This document shows, piece after piece, positions 1 to 8,014 of a DNA stretch of 37,604 nt. The notes under the pieces were generated by a model, which did no database searches, was not told where the DNA came from, and saw only the letters and a program-made list of their open reading frames with translations. The stretch's first letter is position 1. Each line of letters starts with the position of its first letter. Source of the DNA: Nocardia aobensis NBRC 100429 (lineage in GTDB: Bacteria > Actinomycetota > Actinomycetes > Mycobacteriales > Mycobacteriaceae); the NCBI RefSeq assembly GCF_000308375.1, contig NZ_BAFQ01000208.1, positions 1-37,604 of the forward strand. The letters run 5' to 3'. A program made the translations under genes and the position numbers.

Positions 1-2
1 CC

Positions 3-3000
3 GAGTACTGGATCGACAACCTCTGCGGCACCGTCCATCTGGACGCTGCCGTCGAATCGGCCGTAAGCCGGGGATACACCTCGATCGTGGAGATATCGCC
101 GCATCCGGTGCTGGCGCCGGCCGTACGGGACTATCCCGAACTGGCCGACTCCGTCTGCGCGGCCGCGCAGCGCGACGGCGAGGTCGCCGCCCTGCTCCGG
201 ACCGTCGGCGCGATGTATGTGCGGGGGCGTCACGTCGACTGGTCGATCCAGGGCCCGGCTGCCGGTCCGGTGATCGAACGGCGGTGGCGGCGAAAAGCTT
301 TCCCACTGCTCACCCGCACCACGACCGACCCCGGGCGCGAGCGTCTCGACGATCACGTGGTGGACGGCGTGCCGACCGTTCCCGCCGCGTATTGGATTCG
401 GCGCCTGCTGGATTCGGCACCCGGCCCGATTCGGCTGGCCGACTTCGCGGTGCACGAACGCACGGATATCGCCGATCTCGCGGCGGTCGGCTACCGCAGC
501 GGTTCGGATCTGCGCGTACTGCTGGGGCCGGTGTCGCTCGCCTCGGCACGTGCCGACAGCGCCGCCGCGCCCGCCGACATCCTCGGCTGGATGCGCACGG
601 TGGACCACCATCGAACCTCCGTTGCGGCAGCGGACGAACTCGATATCGACGAGTTCTACGCATCCCTGCGCCACCGCGGACTCGACTACGGTCCGCGCTT
701 TCGCCCGCTGGCGGCCGTTCGTGCCGGAAGCCGTACCGCGGTCGGCGTCTTCGATTCGATTCCGCTGTCCACCGCCGCGCTCGACGGCTGTCTGCAGCTG
801 ATCGCCGCCGCCGGCCGGGAGGTACTGCCCGCGGACGGACTCACGGTGCCCGCGGCGATCGCGTCGGTGTGGCTTTCCGATGCGCAGCGCGTGCTGCTGA
901 CCGAGGCGCACGCGTTCGTACGGGAGCACGAGCCGGGCGGCCTCCTGTGCGATGTCATCGCGCTGGACCAGGACGACGCCCCCGCACTCGCGTTCATCGG
1001 TGTGCGGATTGCCTTCTCGGGCAAGGGTTTCGTCTCGGGGCGAGCGCCGGGTTTCCGGTCCGGACACACCTCCCGCCCATCCGGAGACACCGAGTTCGGC
1101 GGCGACCGTTCCGGCGCCACCGCCGACGACGGCCCCTACACGCAGCCGGAGAAAACTCGCACACCGGTTTCGGATGCGCCGCGCGAATCAGGCAGTGCCG
1201 GTGTCGATTTCGGCGGCATCGCGAGCGCGGGGATGCACGTGCTTCGCGGGCACACCGCCGTGCGGGGACGAGCCGAGTACGACGCCACGGTCGCCACGGC
1301 ACCCGAGTGGGCGAACTCCGTACTGCGCGAGGAACAGTGGATCGCCTCGCCGTTCTCCGCCCGAGGTGCGGAGGCGGTGAATCCGGTGATCGAGCGGGTT
1401 GCGGTCGTCGGGGAATCGCGCCTCGCGAAGTCGATCGCCCGCGCCCTGGACCGGCATATCCCCGCCGAGCGGATCGCCCGCGAGCCCGGCGAGTCGACGG
1501 CCTTGTCGGCGGCAGCTGGACGATCGGCCCCCACGGCTGTCGTCCTGGTCTGGCCGGATACGGGCCCGAGCGGTACGGGGACCGACGCCGCACGCGGCGA
1601 TTCGCTCGTCACCGGCCTCGGGCAAGCCATGCGCGTCCTGCAGCAGGTGATCGCCGCGGAAACGACGGCGAGCCTCACCGTGGTGCTGCGTCATCCGGCA
1701 TCCGCCGCACACAACGCCGTCGCCGCACTGGTACGGACCCTGCAGTTGGAATCCGGCCGACCGGTGCGCCTGATCTGGTCCGACGAATCAGGCGCCGATG
1801 CCGTAAGCGACCTCGTGCTCCGTTCGGGTGGGCCCGCGGAAGTGCGTGTCGAAGGTGCGCGAACGCTCGTGCGGCGGTTCCGACGGCTCGGAGGAACCGG
1901 TTCCGCGGTTCCGCTCTGCGCCGACGGGACCTACGTGGTCACCGGCGGGCTCGGCGCGCTGGGGGCCGCCGCGGTTCGGTGGCTGCTCGAACAGGGAGCG
2001 CGCGATGTCGTAGTCCTGACCCGGCGTCCCCGGCCGCTGCCGCCGCTACTCGACGGCGCCGAGGACCGGGTGGTGGTCGTGCGCTGTGATGCCGCCGATC
2101 GCGCGGACCTGGCCAACGCGCTCGACGACATCCGGGCATGCGGATCGACGATTCGCGGCCTGGTGCACGCCGCGGGCATGTTGCAGGACGCCGAATTCGA
2201 CAGGGTGACAGGCGAATCGCTGGCATTGCACTTCGGACCCAAAGTGACCGCTGCCATCTCACTGATCGAACTGACAGCGGACGACCCGGTCGACTTCACC
2301 GTCCTGTTCTCCTCCGCGACCGGGCTTTTCGGCGCCCCCGGACAGGCCGCGTACGCCGCGGCGAATGCGGCTCTGGACGCGCTGGCGCTCGGCGCCACCG
2401 GCCGATCGGTGACCAGCATCGCCTGGGGCAGCTGGGACGCCGGACTCGCCCGCTCGGCCGGGGGCGCCACGCATCTGCGAACGGCCGGCATCACGCCCTT
2501 CGATGTCGCCCGCGGCATGTCCGTGCTCTCCGCGGTCCTCGGCCGACCGCAACCGGTGGTGCTCGCGCTGGATTACACGCCCACCGACGACTCCGGCCCG
2601 ATCGCAGCCCGGCTGCGCGAGGCGCTGATTCCTGCTGCGCCGCACCATGATTCTTCGTCGCGGCCGGACCGGCGGGTTCCCTCCGCGCCTCGGCGACCAC
2701 CGCAGAGGACCGGCTCACTGCCGGTCGGTCCGGCACGCGAAGCAGCACCGGCCGATACCGTGACGAACGCGGAGGAGGTTCGGCGCATCGTTCGCGCCAC
2801 AGTCGCCGGCGCGCTCTCGCGCCCGGTCGAATCCGTCGATTCCGATGCCGACTTCGCGACGCTGAACCTCTCCTCGCTTCTGGCGATCGATCTACGACGC
2901 CGTTTGGAGGCCGGGCTGGGAATTCGTATCGCAACGGCCGAGCTGTTCGACAACCCCTCCGTCACAGCCTTGTCGGCGGCACTGGCAGCGCGGTTGCCGC

Positions 3001-3011
3001 GACAGGAGTGA
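3..3011 (+). CDS. Type I modular polyketide synthase, C-terminal part (AT end-DH-KR-ACP)
   Basis: This is the end of a multidomain type I PKS. The frame is open from the first complete codon of the window, so the gene starts upstream. The first residues (EYWIDNL... and EISPHPVL) are the end of an acyltransferase domain. A dehydratase follows: its HxxxGxxxxP catalytic motif is near 354-383 and the second-half LDGCLQ aspartate near 780. A long spacer and structural half-domain come next, then a ketoreductase with the NADPH loop TGGLGALG near 1936 and the active-site series FSSATG...YAAANA near 2308-2370. No enoylreductase is seen, so the module should leave an enoyl product if DH and KR are active. 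A carrier protein ends the chain with NLSSLLAIDL at about 2865-2894, where the usual DSL reads SSL. There is no thioesterase. The adjoining fatty acyl-AMP ligase suggests lipid-primed polyketide synthesis, as for mycobacterial Pks/FadD pairs. The product is unknown. Confidence 0.93.
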   Translation, partial: EYWIDNLCGTVHLDAAVESAVSRGYTSIVEISPHPVLAPAVRDYPELADSVCAAAQRDGEVAALLRTVGAMYVRGRHVDWSIQGPAAGPVIERRWRRKAFPLLTRTTTDPGRERLDDHVVDGVPTVPAAYWIRRLLDSAPGPIRLADFAVHERTDIADLAAVGYRSGSDLRVLLGPVSLASARADSAAAPADILGWMRTVDHHRTSVAAADELDIDEFYASLRHRGLDYGPRFRPLAAVRAGSRTAVGVFDSIPLSTAALDGCLQLIAAAGREVLPADGLTVPAAIASVWLSDAQRVLLTEAHAFVREHEPGGLLCDVIALDQDDAPALAFIGVRIAFSGKGFVSGRAPGFRSGHTSRPSGDTEFGGDRSGATADDGPYTQPEKTRTPVSDAPRESGSAGVDFGGIASAGMHVLRGHTAVRGRAEYDATVATAPEWANSVLREEQWIASPFSARGAEAVNPVIERVAVVGESRLAKSIARALDRHIPAERIAREPGESTALSAAAGRSAPTAVVLVWPDTGPSGTGTDAARGDSLVTGLGQAMRVLQQVIAAETTASLTVVLRHPASAAHNAVAALVRTLQLESGRPVRLIWSDESGADAVSDLVLRSGGPAEVRVEGARTLVRRFRRLGGTGSAVPLCADGTYVVTGGLGALGAAAVRWLLEQGARDVVVLTRRPRPLPPLLDGAEDRVVVVRCDAADRADLANALDDIRACGSTIRGLVHAAGMLQDAEFDRVTGESLALHFGPKVTAAISLIELTADDPVDFTVLFSSATGLFGAPGQAAYAAANAALDALALGATGRSVTSIAWGSWDAGLARSAGGATHLRTAGITPFDVARGMSVLSAVLGRPQPVVLALDYTPTDDSGPIAARLREALIPAAPHHDSSSRPDRRVPSAPRRPPQRTGSLPVGPAREAAPADTVTNAEEVRRIVRATVAGALSRPVESVDSDADFATLNLSSLLAIDLRRRLEAGLGIRIATAELFDNPSVTALSAALAARLPRQE

Positions 3012-3012
3012 T

Positions 3013-4767
3013 ATGACCGACCGATTGGCGGCGGCCGTTGCGGCGCGGGCTGCGGAAGCACCGGACGATCCGGCCTTCACCGCCCTCTCTCATCCCGGCG
3101 GCCGACCGGTGACGGTCACCGTGACGACCTCGGAACTGCACCGCGCGGCGGGCGCACTGGCAGCCGCCATCCGCGAACGGTCGGTGCCCGGTGATCGCGT
3201 CGCCATTCAGTGCGAACACGGCCTGGACTATGTCGTCGCCTTCCTCGGCTGTCTCTACAGCGCACGCACCGCCGTGCCGCTGTTCCCGGACACGTTGCGC
3301 CACAATGCCGGCCGGTTGCGAACGATCCTCGGCGATGCCGAGCCGAGGCTGTGTCTCGTCTCGCCCGGTTCGGCGCAGCCGGTGCCCGGCGCCCGAGGTC
3401 CCGATGCCGATCGCCTGCCGCACCGCGAACTCCTCACGGTCGATGCGCACGCTCGCACCGACGATGTCCGAGTGGATACGGTCGGCGCGCATCCCGCCTA
3501 CCTCCAGTACACCTCCGGGTCCACCACTTCGCCTGCGGGAGTGTGTGTTTCCCATGTGAACCTCGCTGCGGCACTGGATCAGCTGCATGGCGCCCTGGCA
3601 CCGGCCGACGATGGCCCGATGGTGAACTGGCTCCCGTTCTTCCACGATATGGGCCTGGTGTTCGCCCTGGCGCTGCCGCTGTATCTCGGCGTCCATGCGA
3701 TCACGCTGCCACCGGCCGATTTCGCCAAACGGCCGATCCGATGGCTGCGCGCGTGCAGCGACTATCGCGCGACCGCGACCGCGAGCCCGAATTTCGGTCT
3801 GTCCCTGGCGGTTTCGGGTACCAGCGCGGAGGAACGCGACGGTCTCGATCTGTCGCCGCTGGATCTGCTGCTCAACGGGGCCGAACCGATCCGCGCCACC
3901 GCCCTGGGCGCCTTCACCCGTACCTTCGCACCGCACGGGTTTCGCCACCGGGCCCACACCGCGGGATACGGCTTGGCGGAGGCGACCCTTCCGGTCACCA
4001 TCTCGCGCCCGGAGGCGGAACCGGTCTGCGTCGAATTCGACCGCGCCGCCCTCGGCTCGGGCCGGGCGATCGTCGCGTCCGCGCGCCATGCGCTCGGCGG
4101 CCGGGCGGATGGTATCGCCCTGGTCGACTGTGGCCGTCCCGCCGGGCAAACCGTGCTCATCGTCGACCCGATCACTCTCACCCCCCGCGACGACGGTTTT
4201 GTCGGCGAGATCTGGGTGCAGGGCCCGAATGTCGGTGCGGGATATGCGGGACTGCGCGAGCGGACCGCCGCCACCTTCGGCGCGGTGCTGCCCGGCGAGC
4301 CCGGAACATGGCTGCGCACCGGCGATCTCGGTGTCGTCCACAACGGGGGTCTCTACATCGCGGGACGCTTGCGCGACACCATCGTCATCGACGGCCGCAA
4401 CCACTTCCCCGCCGATATCGAAGCCACCGCCGCCGACGCGGCGCCCGAACTGCGGCCCGGGCATATCGCGGCGTTCGGTGTCGATACCGGTGAACGTGAG
4501 GACCTGGTGATCATCGCGGAAATGACGAGCCCACAGCCCGCCGCGAACGATCTCGGCCGGCGGGTCCGGGCCGCGGTGGCGACGGTGCACGGCATCTCGC
4601 CGGCGGAGGTGCTGTTACTGCCGCGCGGCGCGATTCCGAAGACCTCGAGCGGAAAGCTGCGCCGGGGCGAGTGCCGCGAACTCTATCGGGCAGGGAAGTT
4701 CGGCGGCGGCACCGGCATCGAAGCGGAGCCCCGCCCCGCGACCTCAGGTCGAATCGCGGCCGAGTAG
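3013..4767 (+). CDS. Fatty acyl-AMP ligase (FadD/FAAL family)
   Basis: A 584-residue adenylate-forming enzyme expected to activate a fatty acid as its acyl-AMP and pass it to a carrier protein or PKS. Motifs occur in order: YTSGST near residue 172 (phosphate loop), NWLPFFHDMGL near 210, LNGAEPIR near 290, GYGLAEAT near 320, TGDLG near 437 with GRLRDTIVIDGRNHFP after it, and the C-terminal lysine motif PKTSSGKLRR near 550. Length and the FFHDMG and GRNHFPADIE segments fit FAALs better than CoA ligases. The ATG lies one base after the PKS stop with CAGGAG at 3003-3008, so the two genes are probably co-translated. Its last 24 bases overlap the convergent S4 gene. The fatty acid used cannot be read from sequence. 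Confidence 0.92.
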   Translation: MTDRLAAAVAARAAEAPDDPAFTALSHPGGRPVTVTVTTSELHRAAGALAAAIRERSVPGDRVAIQCEHGLDYVVAFLGCLYSARTAVPLFPDTLRHNAGRLRTILGDAEPRLCLVSPGSAQPVPGARGPDADRLPHRELLTVDAHARTDDVRVDTVGAHPAYLQYTSGSTTSPAGVCVSHVNLAAALDQLHGALAPADDGPMVNWLPFFHDMGLVFALALPLYLGVHAITLPPADFAKRPIRWLRACSDYRATATASPNFGLSLAVSGTSAEERDGLDLSPLDLLLNGAEPIRATALGAFTRTFAPHGFRHRAHTAGYGLAEATLPVTISRPEAEPVCVEFDRAALGSGRAIVASARHALGGRADGIALVDCGRPAGQTVLIVDPITLTPRDDGFVGEIWVQGPNVGAGYAGLRERTAATFGAVLPGEPGTWLRTGDLGVVHNGGLYIAGRLRDTIVIDGRNHFPADIEATAADAAPELRPGHIAAFGVDTGEREDLVIIAEMTSPQPAANDLGRRVRAAVATVHGISPAEVLLLPRGAIPKTSSGKLRRGECRELYRAGKFGGGTGIEAEPRPATSGRIAAE

Positions 4768-5130
4768 CCGATCGGTCTCGCGGCGTTCGCGCTTGGTGGG
4801 CCGTCCGGCACCGCGGTCGCGCTTGGGCATCGCGGCGACGATTTCGGGTGCGGGCGGGGGAGGGCTCTTGTCGATATAGCACTGCGTGGCGATCGAAGCG
4901 CCGACGCGTTTGACGACCAGCCGGACCACGACGACGATACGTTCGGCTCCGGCATTACGGACCCGCACCTCATCACCGGACTTGATCTGATGAGCGGGTT
5001 TGACGGCGGTGCCGTTGACACGTACGTGACCGCCGCGGCACGCGGTGGCCGCAGCGGATCGAGTTTTGAACAGCCGGACAGCCCAGATCCAGGAGTCGAC
5101 CCGAGCTGTAGCTGGTTGTGCCCGTTCCAG
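4744..5130 (-). CDS. S4-domain RNA-binding protein (Hsp15-like), apparent CTG start
   Basis: A 128-residue protein of the heat-shock-protein-15/S4 family, which binds structured RNA, in bacteria typically stalled 50S ribosomal subunits. The S4 fold begins RVDSWIWAVRL, continues RSAAATACRGGHVRVNG and KSGDEVRVR, and ends in the basic tail GAGRPTKRERRE. The frame has a TGA 9 bases before the first CTG codon and no ATG, GTG or TTG before the S4 fold begins. A GTG at 4968 would delete most of the domain. The CTG at 5130-5128 has an AGGAG at 5140-5136, spaced five bases away. I therefore place the start at CTG. The gene lies 60 bases downstream of the NlpC/P60 gene, after a strong hairpin, and overlaps the end of the FAAL gene. 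Confidence 0.85.
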   Translation of the reverse strand: MERAQPATARVDSWIWAVRLFKTRSAAATACRGGHVRVNGTAVKPAHQIKSGDEVRVRNAGAERIVVVVRLVVKRVGASIATQCYIDKSPPPPAPEIVAAMPKRDRGAGRPTKRERRETDRLLGRDST

Positions 5131-5147
5131 TTTCGCTCCTCACAGTA

Positions 5148-5171
5148 GGCCCGGCGGATCACCGCCGGGCC
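5148..5171 (-). terminator. Perfect 10-bp hairpin between the NlpC/P60 and S4 genes
   Basis: Arms GGCCCGGCGG and CCGCCGGGCC are perfectly complementary around a 4-base loop. The hairpin lies 20 bases past the NlpC/P60 stop and 8 bases before the S4 gene's Shine-Dalgarno. It lacks a long U tract, as is usual in actinobacteria. It could terminate the upstream message or act as a processing or attenuation element for the S4 gene. Confidence 0.65.
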
Positions 5172-5190
5172 ATGCTGTCGAGCGAAACGA

Positions 5191-5868
5191 CTAGGCGACG
5201 CGGCGTGCGGTGACGACCGAATCAGGATCCAGATGCGCGTAGCTGACGGTCTCACCCGACTGCGGCGCCTGGAGAATCTTGCCATCCCCGGCGTACATGG
5301 CCACATGGCCGCCGCCGTTCTGGATGACCAGGTCGCCCGGCTTCAGGTCCTGGAAAGCGACCGGCTTGCCGACATGCGACTGTTCGAAGCTGGTACGCGG
5401 CAGCTGAATTCCGGCCTGCTTGTACGCCCACTGCACCAGACCGGAGCAGTCGAAGTTCGCCGGACCGGAGGCGCCCCACACGTAGTCGGCGCCGATCTTG
5501 CTGCGCGCAGCGTCGAGGGCGACGTCGCCGACGCCGTGCTGCTGCTGCGGCTGGCCGAACATGCTACCCATCGGGTTCTGCGCGGCGTTGGGGATGCTGG
5601 GCGCGATCGCCTGCGAGCTCAGCGCCTGCTGAACTCCCTTGATCTGATCCGCGTGATCGGCGAGCACCTGGTTCGCCTGGCTGACCTGCTGGTCGAAATC
5701 CGAACCCAGCGGAACGTCGAAGTTGCCGACGCCGGGAACGTTGATCGTGGCCGCCATGGCCGGAATCGCCGGTATCGCACCGGTTGTTGCCGCTACTGCG
5801 CCGCAGACCAGCGCACCCTTGACGGAATTCGGCAGCCGAGATTCCCGTTGCAGACTGTGTTTACCCAC
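5191..5868 (-). CDS. Exported NlpC/P60 peptidoglycan endopeptidase
   Basis: A 225-residue secreted cell-wall hydrolase, expected to cut the D-Glu/meso-DAP bond of stem peptides outside the membrane. Residues 1-40 form a signal peptide: basic start, hydrophobic stretch, and AMAA near 37-40 as a likely cleavage site. Residues 55-90 are a short helical region and 95-112 a Gln/Pro-rich linker. The NlpC/P60 domain runs from 115 to the end, with the nucleophile Cys141 in FDCSGL, the general-base His188 in GGHVAMY, and Gln200 at the third polar position. The GTG start at 5868-5866 follows an AGGAG at 5883-5879. Upstream lies a ydaO-type riboswitch, so expression is probably set by c-di-AMP. That fits known actinobacterial Rpf and NlpC/P60 genes. 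Confidence 0.93.
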   Translation of the reverse strand: MGKHSLQRESRLPNSVKGALVCGAVAATTGAIPAIPAMAATINVPGVGNFDVPLGSDFDQQVSQANQVLADHADQIKGVQQALSSQAIAPSIPNAAQNPMGSMFGQPQQQHGVGDVALDAARSKIGADYVWGASGPANFDCSGLVQWAYKQAGIQLPRTSFEQSHVGKPVAFQDLKPGDLVIQNGGGHVAMYAGDGKILQAPQSGETVSYAHLDPDSVVTARRVA

Positions 5869-5889
5869 CGAGCTGAGTCTCCTGTTTCT

Positions 5890-6015
5890 TCCTTGCCCAC
5901 GCGCCGACCGGGTTAGCTGACGGGTTCGGACCGGGAAGATTCGGCCCTACCCCATCGACCTTGCGACCGAAGAGGATTCACCCCAGTAACCTGGGTCCCC
6001 GGTTCAGCGATCGAG
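5890..6015 (-). promoter_or_regulatory. ydaO/yuaA-type c-di-AMP riboswitch
   Basis: On the minus strand the leader carries the conserved blocks of the ydaO-yuaA element in order: ATCGCTGAACCGGGGACCCA, then GGGGTGAATC, GGGTAGGGCCGAATC, and finally GAACCCGTCAGCTAACC with GTCGGCG. A short AAGGAAGAAACAGGAGA segment then leads to the NlpC/P60 start. This family binds cyclic di-AMP and commonly precedes cell-wall hydrolase genes in actinobacteria, where the ligand usually turns expression off. The exact ends are estimated by eye. Confidence 0.9.
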
Positions 6016-6285
6016 CTGCCCACTCGACTGCTGATTAGGCGGTGACTCAGCGGGCCGCCCCTCTAATGAAGCGACATACTCCGCGAAGTCACGAAGAGAT
6101 TACGACGGCTCGGTGTTGTTGTCCACCCCACACGACGGCGTGTCTGCCCGCGTGTCGCCAAATCGCCAGGACCACCCCCGATTACAGCCCGGCGAATCGA
6201 TCTGCTATGGAGATCACGACACGGTATCCACGGCCTTGCGCTCGTTATCGAAACGAGTCGCCCGGGCGTTACACCGGCGGCCGGT

Positions 6286-6573
6286 TCACTCGCCCTCGCC
6301 GCGCGGCCGGACCGCGCGCTCCAGTTCCGCGATGCGACCACGCGCGTCCGCCAGTTCGGTTTCCAGCCGGCCCAGGGCGATCACGAGGGGACCGACCGCG
6401 AGATCGGCCACCAGTTGCGGATCGTCGTACCCCTGCGCGATCGCGTGCAGGATGTTGTCGCGAATCTGCCGCGCCACGCTCGCTCCGGCGGGCACGTCCC
6501 AGGATCCGACGACCTCGGCCACCGTGGGGTTCGGCCGATCGCCGGACTGCTGATCTTCCGAATCGGTGGACAT
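6286..6573 (-). CDS. Small coiled-coil protein of unknown function
   Basis: A 95-residue acidic cytoplasmic protein with no recognised domain. The first 20 residues are polar and probably disordered. Residues 25-65 (VGSWDVPAGASVARQIRDNIL...) look helical, and about 63-88 (LGRLETELADARGRIAELERAV) have a heptad pattern typical of a short coiled coil. The ATG at 6573-6571 follows a strong AGGAGGGG, which supports this start over longer versions. It is divergent from the AAA ATPase gene with 161 bases between starts. The shared promoter region hints at a link, but a functional partnership is only a guess. Confidence 0.75.
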   Translation of the reverse strand: MSTDSEDQQSGDRPNPTVAEVVGSWDVPAGASVARQIRDNILHAIAQGYDDPQLVADLAVGPLVIALGRLETELADARGRIAELERAVRPRGEGE

Positions 6574-6689
6574 GACCCCTCCTGCGGACATTTCGGACCT
6601 CGATCGGCCCCCAGCGTAGAGCGCACGGCGCCCGGTCACCCCGCGCGGCGGCTGCCATTCGATTGGATAGCGCAATCTAGGACATCCCG

Positions 6690-6696
6690 TATATAT
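6690..6696 (+). promoter_or_regulatory. Candidate -10 region for the AAA ATPase gene
   Basis: TATATAT at 6690-6696 is an AT-rich island in GC-rich DNA, 38 bases before the ATG at 6735, inside the divergent intergenic region. No -35 at a good spacing was found, so the call is tentative. Confidence 0.35.
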
Positions 6697-6734
6697 CCCG
6701 AGATTTCGGTGCGAACGCGCTACGGTGTCGGGGC

Positions 6735-7919
6735 ATGGACCCCGTGCGGAATCCGTATGCCCCGGGCGCCGGCCAGCGCCCGCCCGAACTCGCCGGGCGC
6801 GACAAACAGCTCGACGCGTTCGACATCGTGCTCGAACGCATCTCGCGCGGACGTCCCGAACGCAGTGTGATGCTCACCGGCCTGCGCGGCGTGGGAAAAA
6901 CGGTGCTGCTCAATCAACTTCGGTCCACGGCCCGCTCGCGCGGGTGGGGAACCGGCAAACTGGAGGCCCGCCCGGATCAGGAATTGCGACGGCCGCTGGC
7001 CTCGGCGCTGCATATGGCGGTGCGCCAGATCGCGGTCGCCCATCGCAATCCCGAGATGGTCGACGATTTCCTGGGCATCCTCAAGGCCTTCGCCCTGCGC
7101 GCGACCGCCGACAAGGGGATGCGCGAACGCTGGCAACCCGGAATCGACGTCCCGGCCGTCACGGGACGCGCGGACTCCGGTGACATCGAGATCGATCTGG
7201 TGGAGTTGCTCCTCGAGGCGGCTCAGCTGGCCCGCGATATCGGCGTCGGCATCGCCGTGTTCATCGACGAGATGCAGGATCTGGGACCGGCCGACATCTC
7301 CGCCATCTGCGGCGCCTGCCATGAACTGAGCCAGGAGACAGCGCCGCTGATCGTGGTGGGCGCCGGCCTGCCACATCTGCCGGCCGTGCTCTCGGCCTCC
7401 AAGAGCTATTCCGAGCGACTTTTCGGCTACCACCGCATCGACCGGCTCGATCGCGATTCCGCGGATCGCGCGCTGATCGCGCCCGCCGAGCGCGAGGCGG
7501 TGGAGTTCACCGAGGAGGCGCTGAAAGCCTTGTACGACAAGGCAGATGGCTACCCCTATTTCGTCCAGGCCTACGGTAAGGCCACCTGGGATGTGGCCGC
7601 CCGTAGCCCGATCGGCGCCGAGGATGTGGAACTGGCGGCCCCGGCGGCCGAAGAGGAACTGGCGGTCGGCTTCTTCGGCTCCCGCTACGAGCGGGCAACT
7701 CCCGCCGAGCGCGAGTACATGCGGGCGATGGCCGATCTGGCCGGCGACGACGGGCCGGTACCGACCGCGGCGGTCGCCAGGGAACTGGGTCGCAAACCCG
7801 CGTCCCTGTCTCCGGCCCGGGACGGGCTCATCAAGAAGGGGCTGATCTATTCGGCCGAGCGGGGCACCATCGGCTTCACGGTGCCACATTTCGGGCGGTA
7901 TCTGCGCGGCGTCCAGTAA
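6735..7919 (+). CDS. AAA ATPase with C-terminal winged helix (Orc1/Cdc6-like architecture)
   Basis: A 394-residue cytoplasmic P-loop ATPase. The Walker A motif GLRGVGKT is at about residues 49-56 and Walker B IAVFIDEMQD at about 173-182. These are followed by a sensor-like segment (APLIVVGAGLP) and the ADGYPYFVQAYG helix common in archaeal-type ATPases. The last 60 residues (VPTAAVARELGRKPASLS...LIKKGLIY...) read as a winged helix, so DNA or protein binding is likely. The order ATPase then winged helix resembles Orc1/Cdc6 and the archaeal ATPase family. Such genes are common in actinobacteria, but I know of no assigned function. It is divergent from a coiled-coil protein gene and 95 bases upstream of fadE10, which probably has its own promoter. 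Confidence 0.88.
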   Translation: MDPVRNPYAPGAGQRPPELAGRDKQLDAFDIVLERISRGRPERSVMLTGLRGVGKTVLLNQLRSTARSRGWGTGKLEARPDQELRRPLASALHMAVRQIAVAHRNPEMVDDFLGILKAFALRATADKGMRERWQPGIDVPAVTGRADSGDIEIDLVELLLEAAQLARDIGVGIAVFIDEMQDLGPADISAICGACHELSQETAPLIVVGAGLPHLPAVLSASKSYSERLFGYHRIDRLDRDSADRALIAPAEREAVEFTEEALKALYDKADGYPYFVQAYGKATWDVAARSPIGAEDVELAAPAAEEELAVGFFGSRYERATPAEREYMRAMADLAGDDGPVPTAAVARELGRKPASLSPARDGLIKKGLIYSAERGTIGFTVPHFGRYLRGVQ

Positions 7920-7981
7920 TTCTTCGTCTTCCGATTTCGCCGTAGGCCTACCAGCGAGTAACTAACTCTCCTACACTCGAA

Positions 7982-7997
7982 TGTGATCCTGGTCACG
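7982..7997 (+). promoter_or_regulatory. Crp/GlxR-type binding site upstream of fadE10
   Basis: TGTGA-TCCTGG-TCACG matches the cAMP-receptor consensus TGTGA-N6-TCACA at nine of ten fixed bases. It lies 17 bases before the fadE10 ATG and overlaps or follows a possible -10 (TACACT, 7972-7977), so binding would more likely repress than activate. Confidence 0.6.
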
Positions 7998-8014
7998 TTT
8001 CGAGGGAGGATCCC

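Noticed and set aside
6241..6257. CTCGTT-N5-AACGAG inverted repeat as terminator of the coiled-coil gene
   Set aside because: The stem is only six bases with no U tract and lies 29 bases past the stop; too weak to call.
6042..6575. Plus-strand open frame across the riboswitch promoter region and the coiled-coil gene
   Set aside because: Composition is Arg/Pro-rich shadow sequence opposite a supported minus-strand gene.
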